Source: Suillus spraguei
Lineage: Eukaryota > Basidiomycota > Agaricomycetes > Boletales > Suillaceae
DNA length: 64,000 nt
NCBI GenBank assembly: GCA_016800925.1
Contig: JABCPU010000159.1
Span: 81,125 to 145,124 of the forward strand
Direction of reading: 5' to 3'
Shown here: piece by piece, positions 52,540 to 63,058 of the stretch
How positions within the stretch are numbered: position 1 is the first letter of the stretch
Layout of the letters: each line of letters starts with the position of its first letter
The notes under the pieces: model-generated
Told to the model about the DNA's origin: nothing
Databases searched by the model: none
Seen by the model: only the letters and a program-made list of their open reading frames with translations
Made by a program: the position numbers and the translations under genes

Positions 52540-53851
52540 ATGTCTCAATCATCTTTGTCCTCCTCTGACTCCTCCCTCTCCAGTGCCTCCAGCCTTGCAT
52601 ACTCCTCGCCCTTTGCCCTCCCAGAAACCCCAGAACAGATTCAGTCTATGTGGAAAGCCATCATCCTTGACCCACAATACGCTATGCGCCTTGACTCCTA
52701 CATCCCATGCACCAATGACGTCATGCTCAAGGAACTGATCCTCATCTTGAGGACCGCCGAACTCCTTGTTACCCCTGGCGCCATCGCCGACAATGCCCTT
52801 GCCATGCGCTACATACAAGGCACTATTGAAAAGGTGACCATTCACCTTATCAGTACCAAGAACTTCTCGGACGTCATCCTGAAACTTGATGCTGAGCACG
52901 CGTTTAACACGCCACCCAATGACCTCAGTGTCTTGCACCTTAGGTGGTGACATCATCACTGCCGAACCCATTGTCATCCATCGCCAACCTGTGGCATTCA
53001 TTCCATCCCTGCCCCCTTCCCTCGCCTCTACAGAGTCGCTAAATGACTATGACAACTACCCCATTGATCTGCACTATGAACCCCCCACCTCCGCCTCGTT
53101 CAATGAGGTTTTATCTGCAGCCATTGCAGGTGCAACTGACCAAGCAGTCATTGATGCCACCTTCCCCTCACATCTCGAAACTGAGATGCTCGAGACTTTC
53201 ACCCATCACAATGATATCCCTGACCTCATCCTTGATGAACCAGCTCGCACCTCCCCTGAACCACTTCCCATACCTGAACCTCAGGTAGATCCCGCCGTGC
53301 CAAACAACTCTCACATGTCTCCAAAGCCCATCCACCACAAGCTCACCTGCTCCCTGAAGCGCTACCATGTACAAAAGCGCAATGCTGCAAACACCATCCT
53401 GTCCATTGGCCTTGCACCCATCGAAGTTGCACACCCACATCGCTCCCCCTACTCCAATAGCACTGACGCTCAACACTCAGTTGATGTCACGCAGATGGAA
53501 GCGACTGAGACAACCCAGACCCATCACGCCAACATCGTCTGTCACGTATGTTCAGTCTATGGACACAAACAGTGCCATTGCGCCCAATACTTCTGTCGCA
53601 TCTGTGGGAAGTTTGCGCCAGGACATCTCACAGACTTCTGCCACATGCTCAATGGGCACTCCTTATTGCGCAAGAAACCCAGAGATCACGGGTACTACCC
53701 AGAGTTGCAGAAATTAGAAGTGGCTTACGACCAAGCCACCACTGCCGAAGAACAACAGCACATACTCAACACAGCCGAGGCTGAAGAATGGCTCGCAGAT
53801 GTCTCGCTCAACTCTGCATGGTTCGAAGGCAGTAACTGTGGAGATGATTGA
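52540..53851 (+). pseudogene. Z ORF3, post-pol zinc-knuckle protein (one frame change)
   Basis: Starts with ATG at 52540, soon after the pol stop. A Ser-rich N-terminus is followed by a predicted helical part (MLKELILILRTAELLVTPGA). A frame change near 52945 leads into the second open part, with acidic and Pro-rich segments, then the double zinc module at 53540-53641: CHVCSVYGHKQCHC, four residues, CRICGKFAPGHLTDFC. The spacing (C-X2-C-X4-H-X4-C-X4-C-X2-C-X6-H-X4-C, 34 residues) is identical to R1 ORF3 at 8062-8163. It ends in an acidic tail (AEAEEWLADVS...CGDD). No membrane or signal segment is seen. Its function is unknown; conservation in two diverged families argues it is useful to the element. 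Confidence 0.8.
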
Positions 53852-53869
53852 TTTGGTGAATCAAATGCA

Positions 53870-53883
53870 TACAAATGGGGTAA
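53870..53883 (+). promoter_or_regulatory. Z polypurine tract region
   Basis: ACAAATGGGGTAA abuts the TGTTAC start of the 3' LTR, equivalent to the AGGGGGTAA of R1-b. Confidence 0.6.
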
Positions 53884-54719
53884 TGTTACAAGAACACCTT
53901 CTTGTGCCCCTACTATCATTTTTCCTCCTATGCATCACCGTCTACTCTTGTCCTGATGAGGCCTCCATCCTCATCTTCCACTACCTCATCTGGCTTGCCG
54001 TCATCACTCCTTACCTCGCCTATGCTCGCCTCCTCCATCGTCGCTAAACGCTCAATCTTCCAGTACTCTCCATGCTCATGAGCACTCGTCACACTCCCCA
54101 CACTTCTCGCATCTGATGCTTTCCTCTGTGCTTCAACATGCGCTACCCCATGGTTCATACAAACAGCCCTCTGGCTCAAGGACTATGTCTGGTGTCATAT
54201 TTCCTTTTATCTTTTCCTTTGCATTTACCTATGACTCGTGCGTCGCCTCATTGGCTCGTACCATTTATACCTTTGGCTCCGCACCTATGACTCCCTTTCA
54301 CACATGCATGCCTTCATTGGTTCATATGCCTCTGACTCATCTATGAGCATGCGTTCTCCTATTGGCTATCTGACTTCATACTTAATCCAGCGATACTTAC
54401 GTATTCACGCTCCACTTCAATCTTATGTATAAATACGCACAGATAGCCTTTGTACTTCTTTAGCTTGAATCTACTTGATCTTCGATCCTGAACTTCCTTT
54501 CGATAAGCTTTTCATAAGCTTATTGTCTCTATTCAGACTTCATAGAAGCTCATTGCTTCTACATCTTTGATCATCGTGAAGAACCTCATCTCTGTGACGT
54601 AGGTTGTGAGACAGCACGTAGCGCCCACCTCTGACCAATGCAACTAGCGCACTCCACGCTAGGAGACCGATACGCACAGGCCGCCGCTCTTGATAGAGTG
54701 CCTGGCTAAGTCACTAACA
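53884..54719 (+). repeat. Z 3' LTR (836 bp)
   Basis: TGTTACAAGAAC...GTCACTAACA. Matches the solo LTR at 9540-10407 along its length. TATAAATA at 54429, then AGCTTGAATCT at 54462 where the solo LTR has AACTTGAATCT. Confidence 0.92.
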
Positions 54720-54721
54720 CA

Positions 54722-56565
54722 AGGGAGTGTTATCAACAATGTGCCCAATGCATCCTCTTATAAGGCCCTGACGGAAGCAGATGCTCTTGCTGCCAAACCC
54801 AAGACCAACAGAACGTCAAAACCCATTGCTGCTGTTGCACCTATCGGGGCAGTCATGCCTTCGTCGGTTATTGAAGAGATCTCCAAATCTGAGGATGATA
54901 CATACATGGCTTCTTTTGAAACCCCCCACTTATTGTGGCCCTGTCTCTTGACTGGACCGCTTTCTGCTTCATTCAAGCACGTAGACGTCTTAATTGATTA
55001 CAGATTACATCTAGTTCTTATTAATGAGGACCTAGTGACTAGACTTGGTCTATGGAGACGCAAACTGCATACTGCAATAGCAGCAAATTCTGCATTTCTC
55101 TCATCTGCTGATTCTTCTTTCCAAATATGTTCATTTGTCTTCTTTGTCTATAAATCATGACTGGAATTCATGTACCATACACGCAATCATCACGCCTAAT
55201 CTCATTGTGCCCCTGCTCCTTGGGAGGCCTTTCTTATCACATAATTTTCTCCTTATAGATCATGAACTCCACACATGCATCAACAAGTCTTCGAATTATG
55301 ACCTCTTACATCTTCCTGAACACATAAAATGCATACAAGTCCCAATTCCTTCACATCATGATGTATTACAACTATGTAAAAATGTTATTAAAGAACTTCG
55401 AACCATTCTTACAACATGACTCAACAACAACAAAAAACACACCATGACTAGTGTATTAAATGTTGTGTCAGTCCTTTGTCAACGAATTGATATGCTGGCT
55501 TTTATTGAAAGCAACAAAGAACACTTACAATGTCTAGACGCCAAAATGTATTGCAAGTATGAAGACCAATTCCCAGACAACATACCACACATCGACCAAC
55601 TGCCAACCGATGTTGTTCACTGAATGAGGCTCAAAGACCCCAACAAGATTATACAGTGCCATAAGTACAACATGCCCCACAAGTATTGTGAAGCTTGGGA
55701 GGCTCTTCTCAACCAGCATATCATGGCAGGACGGCTAAGACCCTCCTCAAGTTCTTTTGTATCGCCAGCCTTCCTAGTACCAAAAAATGATCCCACAGTC
55801 TTACCATGCTGTGTAAATGATTACTGTGCTCTGAACGCAAACACCATACCAGACAATCACCCTCTCCCACAGGTTGATGAAAGCTTACGGGACTGCACCA
55901 AAAAAAACATATTTGGTAAAATAAATATGACTCATTCATTCTTTCAAACAAGGGTACACCCCAACGACATCAAGTATACAGCAATTGACACACCAAAAGG
56001 ACTTCATGAATGGACCATGATGCTGCAGGGCAGATGGAACGTGCCCACAACACACCAATGCCAAATGTTCATGGCCCTTGGACCACTCATTGGAAAAATA
56101 TGTCACACCTACCTGGATGACATCATCATCTGGTCTCAAACAGAAGCAGAACATGTCAAAAATGTAAAACTTGTCCTCAACGCTCTGTGTAAAGCAAGCC
56201 TTTTCTGTTCCGCAAAGAAAATGTCTCTCTTTTGCACAGAGATTGATTTCCTCAGCCATCATATCTCAGCTAACAGTATTGAGGCCAATACATCAAAAGT
56301 AAAACGAATTCTAGACTGGCCTGTACCAAAAAATGCAAGCGATGTATGCTCATATCTCAGACTGGTACATTACTTGGAACAATTTCTACCTGACCTTGCA
56401 GATCACACGCGAATCTTGACGCCCTTGACAACAAAATCAGTGGACCTACACTGGCCAGGGTGGTCAAACACACACCAGCTTGCCTTTGATGCCATCAAAC
56501 AACTGGTGGTCAGATGTGGATGCCTGACAACGATTGATCACATCAGGAAAACCTTCCCGTGCTAA
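54722..56565 (+). pseudogene. pol: Fragment of a second Ty3-type retrotransposon (protease and RT)
   Basis: A different family from R1 and Z. 54722-55419 is a protease-like region in two frames: VDVLIDYRLHLVLINEDLVT, where D-D-G-S is expected, then IVPLLLGRPFLSHNFLLIDH. 55624-56565 is reverse transcriptase: QHIMAGRLRPSSSSFVSPAF, KINMTHSFFQTRVHPND and the catalytic CHTYLDDIIIW, ending after CLTTIDH where RNase H should begin. The fixed motifs DMTDSFFQT and NDYCALN-like place it with other Agaricomycete Ty3 elements. YLDD is intact, but the M-T-H substitution and flanking stops show decay. The left side is cut by the Z element and the right by unknown sequence. Confidence 0.8.
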
Positions 56566-56989
56566 CTTAGAGCGATTTAGAGTATTTAGAGATATTTAGT
56601 CGAAGTCGTCCTAATAGCACAGATTAGAAGGCTAGCGAATGCTATTTTACCTCATTTCAATTGACAAAAAGCTTTCGCCAACCTAGAAAAATTAGAGAAA
56701 GCTAGACAAGCTTACATTGACCTAGTCAAAGACTCAAAAGTTGGACAGACTTTTCACACTTGACGAGTACAGCAACAAATTAATCATCATTAAAATTGGG
56801 TATCCGTGCAGTAACATACGAGAAAAACAAATGTATGAAAAGGGAGTGGTGATTTGATTGACAAGATCAGGATTAATACTATGAAACAAGCTGGAATTTG
56901 ATCCTCTCCGCACCACAATCGGAACACAGTGCCACGACTCGATCAGCAAAATTTACTCATCATCCATACCATCCAAGTCCAAGAACGAG
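56566..56989. other. Spacer, nothing firmly recognised
   Basis: Contains several TTTAGAG(A/T) words at 56570-56600. No gene or terminal repeat is recognised. Confidence 0.35.
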
Positions 56990-58700
56990 AGGCTGTCATC
57001 TTGGTCATAGGCTCCACTGATACTATGACAGAAGCGACTGCAAACAACAGTCAGCAAAGTGCCAGTTGCTCAGACCTAGACTTACTTGACTTCCTCGTAT
57101 ATGTCGGACATCATTTTGTGAAATTTAATGGGCACCTTCTTTTTGATACTGCCCAACAATGACACGTGGTGGTTATAGATATCCAAGAACTGATTACCCG
57201 TGAATTTAAAGTCATCACTTGACTTGTTCCGCTTTGCAAGTAGGGTAGCACAAATCTAGCAGCAAAGGACAGTGATGAGCATACAAGATAGAAATATGGT
57301 AAGACTTACAGCAGTGCAAACTATGGCCAACATGGGGATTGGAATCTCTGGGCGGCCACCTTTGTTCTTAGCGATATTGCAGAAGCGCTGGCTAAACTGT
57401 TTGAAGAATACCTCGTGTAGGATGAGGAACACAGGCTGCATTTGATACGGTTTCTGTCAGTTCGGTGAAGGGAGGCCAGCAGCCTGGAACAATATGATTC
57501 GTCAGCATGACAACAACTTTGTAGAAAAAAATGTACATCAAATGCTTGTGGGAAAATGTACGAATGACTTGCGAGAAGCTGATCAATGATTGCATTGGAG
57601 TCGGAGCCGCCAAGACAGAAGTAACCTATAATACTCTTACTAGTCACTTCCTTGATATCACTGCGAAATAGACTAGCGCGAGCATCAATCTGTGGATAAT
57701 GTCAATAGTAGTTTACAGTAAAGTTGCAACACTTACTAGGTTTGTGAGTGCCAACAGATACTCGTCATCTGTCTGCATCTGTTTCTCAATTGGCGCTGCA
57801 GCATGGTACTGTGCAGCCTTTAGCAGTATGTTGCGTGTATATACATTCTTGGTTATGAGATCAGGGTATCCGTGCTCGAAGGCAATGTATGCCTTGACTT
57901 CGAGAATGCCACATTGAATGACCTTGCGGAGCTCAATGTTCTGGTCTGTGAGTCGGACCGACCCTGTCTTTGTGTAAACAAGATGTGCTGTAGGATCTAA
58001 ACAAAGCAAGGATTCAGTAGTGTCATGGGACTCAGCCTCAGATTCAGCATCGCTGTGAGCCTCGGACTTGATATTGAGGGTGCCAACATCGGAGTCGTCT
58101 TCAGCCTCGTCTTCAGCCAGAATGGATTCGTTAGAGCAGGTCCTACTCGTCTTTTTGACACGTGAGGTGGGACCCTGGGACCCAAATGATGAGCTTGTCA
58201 TTATCGGGTCCCACAAGGGGACCTATTGTTGGCACAGGGATTACTGTTACATCAGGAAATTCACACATTCCTTAACATGCTTAATCAGCTTAACTCACTT
58301 ATCTCAAAACTTGTTTGCTCTCTCTCACATCATTCACCTGGCATATCTTATATTTTTTGAGTGCGAAATACAATAAAACATGTATATTAATATATCTCAA
58401 CTTTTTTTTTCTGAATTCATTCACATTGAAATTTTGGACAAGTAGATTCAATTTCACCAAGGCAGTTAAGTGTAAATAAGTCCGCATAAGGGCACGTCAA
58501 GGAATGTGTGAATTTCCTGATGTAGTTACAGCTAAGTAGCAAAAGACCGACTTACCTCCGCCACATGCTTCCTCTCTCTTGCATTCAATGGCTTCAGTTG
58601 TGACCCCCAAATGGGTGGAGGAGGAGTCTTTGATGACTGTGATGCGCTCCTGGCCTTTGGGGATGGTGATGTGGCTGCTGTTTGGCCTTGGTAAAGCCTC
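56990..58700 (-). pseudogene. DUF6532-like Agaricomycete protein, interrupted by R1-c
   Basis: Minus-strand exons give a nearly continuous protein. There is an N-terminal part (58547-58700) of EALPRPNSSHITIPKGQERI type. An acidic exon (57741-58216) follows, ending IELRKVIQCGILEVKAYIAF, then ENVYTRNILL-like and EYLLALTNL. Next come IDARASLFRSDIKEV, LLASHSYIFPQAF, VFLILHEVFFKQFSQRF and NKGGRPEIPIPMLA, and finally FKFTGNQFLDIYNHHVSLL with MMSDIYEEVK at about 57090. Introns of about 50 bp with GTAAGT/CAG borders sit between (near 57690-57741, 57485-57535 and 57242-57300). The order fits DUF6532, a function-unknown mushroom family. One TGA near 57467 replaces a probable CGA. The R1-c LTR at 58701 cuts the N-terminal exon. 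Confidence 0.72.
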
Positions 58701-59175
58701 TGTTACAATCATATGTGCCCCTATTCATTTTCTTACTTCATTTACCTTGTATATTACGTAACACAATTCCGACTCATATGCTCAACGCATCTGTACTATA
58801 GTTGCCTTCCTTCTTTGGATACACACTTACATTCTCACGTCTCTATTGGTCTGTGCGCACATATTGGCCTATTTAAGCACAGTGTACTTGTAGTAGATTC
58901 CCTACTTTAATCTTACTGGGTTTTACCTGGAATCTCCTTCGCTTAGGTCTCCAACCTAAGTTGTCTTGAATCGTCTCTAAGTCTAAGCACTCCTTAGTCT
59001 TAGTCTCTATTCTCGCAGATACCTCTTAGACTTGTCTTTGAGGCTGAACCCTTGATCATACTCGGAACGCGTTCCTAGTACTTTCACCTTGTTCTCTTTT
59101 GAACATTGTAAGAACTCCCAGCAGACCGTCTGTGTCTTTTCACTGTCGCTGGTGATGCCATCCCAGTTCGTAACA
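58701..59175 (+). repeat. R1-c 5' LTR (475 bp)
   Basis: TGTTACAATCAT...TTCGTAACA. TATTTAAG at 58870 and ACTTTAATCTT at 58904 (34 nt apart). It is clearly diverged from the R1-b LTRs, so it is a separate subfamily or an older copy. Confidence 0.93.
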
Positions 59176-59176
59176 A

Positions 59177-59187
59177 AAGATTAAAGT
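59177..59187 (+). promoter_or_regulatory. R1-c self-priming primer-binding site
   Basis: AAGATTAAAGT, one base after the LTR, is the exact reverse complement of 58904-58914. Confidence 0.82.
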
Positions 59188-59374
59188 CATTTTGATTGTC
59201 GACTATCCAGTCTTCGACCCTGAACCCTGATCGCTTAGATCAGCAGACTAGCGTACACGTACGCTGAGCAGATTGTCAAGAGGAAGCCCCTTGATAGAAG
59301 AAAAGCCCTGATGGACAGCAAGACAGCGCGTGTAGGCACCGAGAAAGTATAACTCATCAGAAGAATCATCAACC

Positions 59375-60214
59375 ATGTCGTCAACCAAAGAATTCGAGTA
59401 CAAGATCGGTCAACCGACTGGTTTTGATGGAGATCGTGATAACTCTCGCGAGTTTATCCAGTCGTGCAACTTGCACTTTGACATCAATGAAAAGCTTTAC
59501 ACCACCGACAAGCAGAAGATCATCTATATAACATCCTTTATGACCGAAAAGAATGCCAAATCATGGAAGGAACAATTCCTTGAACACGCCCAATCTACCG
59601 ACACTTCGGGACAAAAAGTTGGTTATGGGACGATGGCGGATTTTATGAAGAGCTTCAAAGAAGCATTCGAACCAGTGGATACCAAAGGAACCGCGCTCAC
59701 AAGACTTAGAGATCTCAAACAAGGAACTGGAGATCTCCACACCTACGTCGCTGACTTTGAGGCACTTGCAGCCAAGGCTCAGATCACCGACAACGCGACG
59801 AAGATCCAGTTCTTCCAAGACGGCCTTAATTGGGGTATCCTTACCAAGCTTTTCAATACAGGAGATGTCTCCGAGATATTCAGAGATGTTGTGCTGCAAT
59901 GCGTTGCTATTGACAACGCCCATCACCGGCTTAATGCCATGAGGACGCGACATACTCCACAACAGAAGAAGAAGAACTACGGGAATGCATGGTATATCCC
60001 GAACCGTGATTCCAACGCAATGGTTGTAGACCGAATCTCCGACATGGAGAGATCTGAATGCATGAAGAAAGGGCAATGCTTCGGATGCAGAAAGACAGGA
60101 CACCGTATCCATAATTGTCCGGACAGAAAGAAGAAGACCCCGCTCCGACAAACCGAAGTCAAAGGGGAAGAAGAAGATGAAGAAACCGTGAGACGAGTCG
60201 TGCAGGATTTTTAA
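59375..60214 (+). CDS. gag: R1-c Gag (279 aa)
   Basis: Intact Gag, aligned throughout with 1930-2766 (MSSTKEFEYKIGQPTGFDGD at the start). Capsid-like helices cover residues 20-180, with the zinc knuckle CFGCRKTGHRIHNC near 235 and an acidic tail ending QDF. It has one more residue than R1-b Gag. Its TAA stop overlaps the pol ATG as TAATG. The copy has no stops or shifts, unlike its pol, which may mean gag function was retained longer or the pol frameshifts are recent or partly sequence errors. Confidence 0.93.
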   Translation: MSSTKEFEYKIGQPTGFDGDRDNSREFIQSCNLHFDINEKLYTTDKQKIIYITSFMTEKNAKSWKEQFLEHAQSTDTSGQKVGYGTMADFMKSFKEAFEPVDTKGTALTRLRDLKQGTGDLHTYVADFEALAAKAQITDNATKIQFFQDGLNWGILTKLFNTGDVSEIFRDVVLQCVAIDNAHHRLNAMRTRHTPQQKKKNYGNAWYIPNRDSNAMVVDRISDMERSECMKKGQCFGCRKTGHRIHNCPDRKKKTPLRQTEVKGEEEDEETVRRVVQDF

Positions 60215-60216
60215 TG
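60212..60216 (+). promoter_or_regulatory. TAATG stop-start overlap between gag and pol
   Basis: The gag stop TAA (60212-60214) and the pol start ATG (60214-60216) share one base. The UAAUG pentanucleotide is known from coupled termination-reinitiation in some fungal viruses and non-LTR elements. It would express Pol without frameshifting. R1-b has lost it (TGACTTG). Confidence 0.7.
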
Positions 60217-60609
60217 TGGAGAAACAAAGATTCGACGTATGTTTCTCCCAATGTAATACTAAGACTTGTATGCGCTGTAGGTGAAAGGAAAGAACTTCGT
60301 GTCCCAATCACCCTCCACTCGCGTACTCGTTTGAAATCCGTCGACACCACCGCTGTTATCGATTCAGGAGCAGCAGGAACATTCATCTCAGAAGAGTTTG
60401 TGAAACTCCATCAAATCACACGACGTAAACTCAAAGAACCATTTCGAGTTACTACGGCAGATGGGACCCTCATCAAAGGAGGACCGATCACACACTATTG
60501 TCTTCTAGTGGTCAAAATTGATGATCGAACCATGTATGGAAAATTCAACATCACCAAACTAGGAAGAAGAGATCAAATTCTCCTTGGATTCCATGGTTAC
60601 GAGCAATGA
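60214..60609 (+). CDS. pol: R1-c pol N-terminus: aspartic protease (131 aa, truncated by frameshift)
   Basis: The frame begins at the overlapping ATG (MWRNKDSTYVSPNVILRL). The active site VIDSGAAGTFISEEFV has an intact D-S-G. The frame is lost near 60590, where one base is missing relative to R1-b in the codons for LLGIPWL. The protease core itself is complete. In a functional copy this frame would continue through the linker into RT, making Gag and Pol separate proteins. The start is favoured over internal ATGs because it overlaps the gag stop. Confidence 0.85.
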   Translation: MWRNKDSTYVSPNVILRLVCAVGERKELRVPITLHSRTRLKSVDTTAVIDSGAAGTFISEEFVKLHQITRRKLKEPFRVTTADGTLIKGGPITHYCLLVVKIDDRTMYGKFNITKLGRRDQILLGFHGYEQ

Positions 60610-62080
60610 ACCCAATTATAGATTGGGCTGCTGAAACACTTGTCCTTTCACGACAGAGAAATCTGATGAAATCGAAATCGATATAGATGAAGACAGACAG
60701 AAGAATGGGTTGCCACGACTATTCAATCACCATACCAGATGGCACATTCCCGTCTTCCGAAACCATTCATCGCTTCTCCTATTTGTGTTTCTGAAGGACC
60801 AGAACCAGAAGTACGACCCAGACTACAGAACCCACTCCACGTGTACAACTGCCGCGAGCAGTGTCACCGATTCCCCGCGCGGAAAAGCGCAAGAATGAAT
60901 CCGAACCCGAGCATCGGGTCGGACAAGAACCTATTGAGCAACGGCCAATAGAAGAACAGACGCAAGGAAAAAGGAAACCGGAAGAAGAACTCCCAGGGCG
61001 AAGCACCAACGTACCGAAACTATCCAAGTTCTTCGTTCCCCCGAAAACTCTATCAGCTTCAATTGAAGAAATCCCCGATAACGAAAAACCCGTGCCCTCG
61101 TTGATCCAACTGAGGATGATGACCAATTCGACACCATGCACGACGTCTGGCATGCACCAGAAGTCCGCGAAATTTCCTCTTACGAACTGGGAGATGGAGA
61201 ATTTCTTGTGGAATATGATACCGACGGGATTAGCATGAGGATTATAGAGGAAGTATCCATGGATACACCCTAACACGTGATGGAACTTCTCAACTCGAAC
61301 AATCCTCCAACTACTCCATAATTCTCTTCCTCCTCCAAATTTAGTAACAAAGCTCAGGAATTCGCCATGGATGAGAAGGAAAAGAAAAAGAAATCTTTCG
61401 ACGAATTGGTCCCGGATTATTTGCATGATTTCGCAGACGTCTTTGCTAAAGACGGATTGAACAAACTACCTCCTGAACGCCCTGGTATTGATCATCGGAT
61501 CGACACCAAACCCGGTTTTATCCCTCGCACGTCTAAGGTCTATCCGCTATCGGAAAAAGAACGCGCTGCTGTCAAAACGTTCATCGATGAAAACGTTGCG
61601 AAAGGCTTTATCTCGGAATCGAAGTCACCTCAAGCTAGTGGCTTCTTCTTTGTAGGAAAGAAGAGTGGAGAATTACGTCCCTGTCAAGATTATCGCTACA
61701 TCAATGATTGGACAGTCAAGAACGCTTATCCACTCCCACTCCCTATTTCCCTTGTTGCACGCCTTCACAATGCACAGTTCTTTACGAAAATGGATATCCG
61801 GTCCGGCTATAACAACATTCGCATCCATCCTGATGATAGGTGGAAAGCTGCTTTTACCACGGAATTCGGCCTCTTCGAACCGAACGTCATGTTCTTTGGC
61901 CTTTGCAATTCCCCAGCAACCTTTCAAGCATACATGAATCGCACCTTCCAACAAGAAATCAATGAAGGATGGATGGTTATCTACATGGACGATATCCTGA
62001 TTTTTCTACAACAATGGCAGAACACCGTGAACGGACTAGACGAGTTTTGATGAAAATACGAAAAGAACACTGTTCTTGAA
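60610..62080 (+). pseudogene. pol: R1-c pol: linker and reverse transcriptase, broken frames
   Basis: The linker is in pieces (60861-61238, acidic, RPIEEQTQGKRKPEEE). 61367-62050 reopens with KKSFDELVPDYLHDFADVFA, then PGIDHRIDTKPGFIPR, the block that is frame-shifted in R1-b. RT follows with KMDIRSGYNN and an intact YMDDILIF near 61985. A frame change directly after it (62000-62050) removes the downstream RT thumb from this frame. The next frame starts at 62076. Read together these give the same protein as R1-b, with different defects. Confidence 0.85.
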
Positions 62081-63058
62081 ACCGGAGAAATGCACCTTCG
62101 ATGCAGAAGAAGTGGAATACCTCGGAATGATAATTCGCCCCGGACAAGTTGCTATGGACACCGCCAAGACCAAGGGAATCTCCGAATGGCCAATCCCGAA
62201 ATCTGTAAAAGATGTTCGGTCATTCCTCGGTTTTTGCAACTTCTACCGCACGTTCATTTCCCACTATTCTGACATCGCCAGACCCCTTATCGATTTGACA
62301 AAGAAAGATAAGGCCTTTGAATGGTCAACCGAATGTATGGACACCTTCGAAGAATTGAAACGACGCTTCACTTCCCAACCGGTACTCCGTAACCCTGATC
62401 CTTCCCGACAATTTGCCATTGCTACCGACGCTTCGCTCGTAGCAACTGGCGGAGTTCTCCTGCAGACTGATGAGAATGGTGTTTATCACCCATGTGCATA
62501 TCTCTCACAGTCTTGAACCCCGCAGAACGCAATTACCAGATCTTTGATCGGGAACTCCTTGCCGTGATCCGGGCATTGAACGAATGGCGTCATTATCTCG
62601 AAGGAAACCCACACCCCGTCCTGGTATTCACCGACCATAAGAACCTTCTGTACTTTAGAAGTGCACAGAAGCTCACCCGTCGCCAAGCACGTTGGCAATT
62701 GATTTTGTCTATTTACGACATCGAACTGCATCACGTTGCAGGTACTAAATTAGCAGTACCTGATGCACTATCCCGCCGGCCTGATTATGACTCTGGCAAA
62801 GACGATAACGAGGACCAGACCCTCCTCCCTGACGCTCTATTCGTTCGTCTTATTGACACCGACTTGAAGGATGTGCTGTCATCCTCTGACCCCCTCGACG
62901 ACCCTGTCTTCAAACGCGCTGATGCCCTTGATGGCGTGTGCCTTCCCCCTATGAAATCGGCACTTTCTGATTGGAAGATTGAGGAGAACGTCCTCTATTT
63001 TAAGAATCGCGCTTATATTCCACCGGCATCGCTCCGATATCCTGAAAAGGTATCATGA
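62076..63058 (+). pseudogene. pol: R1-c pol: RT thumb and RNase H
   Basis: Two overlapping frames (62076-62516, then 62492-63058). RT connection and RNase H motifs are ATDASLVATGGVLL, then FDRELLAVIRALNEW (with Glu, unlike Z), TDHKNLLYF and DALSRRPDYD. A one-base deletion near 62512 separates them. The segment ends before the integrase finger, where another frame change occurs near 63030. Confidence 0.85.

Larger units (their letters stand above)
45598..54719. mobile_element. Z-family Ty3 chromovirus with inverted 5' half
   Basis: 45598-48899 holds, on the minus strand, the end of a 5' LTR, primer site, gag, protease and linker, stopping at PGVDHR. 49784-53851 holds, on the plus strand, the continuation from IETKPSFIP through RT, RNase H, integrase, chromodomain and ORF3, then the 3' LTR (53884-54719). 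The two halves join exactly if the first is flipped, with a Y repeat inserted at the HR/IETK codons. X copy 6 interrupts gag. Pol carries many disabling changes. Confidence 0.88.
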
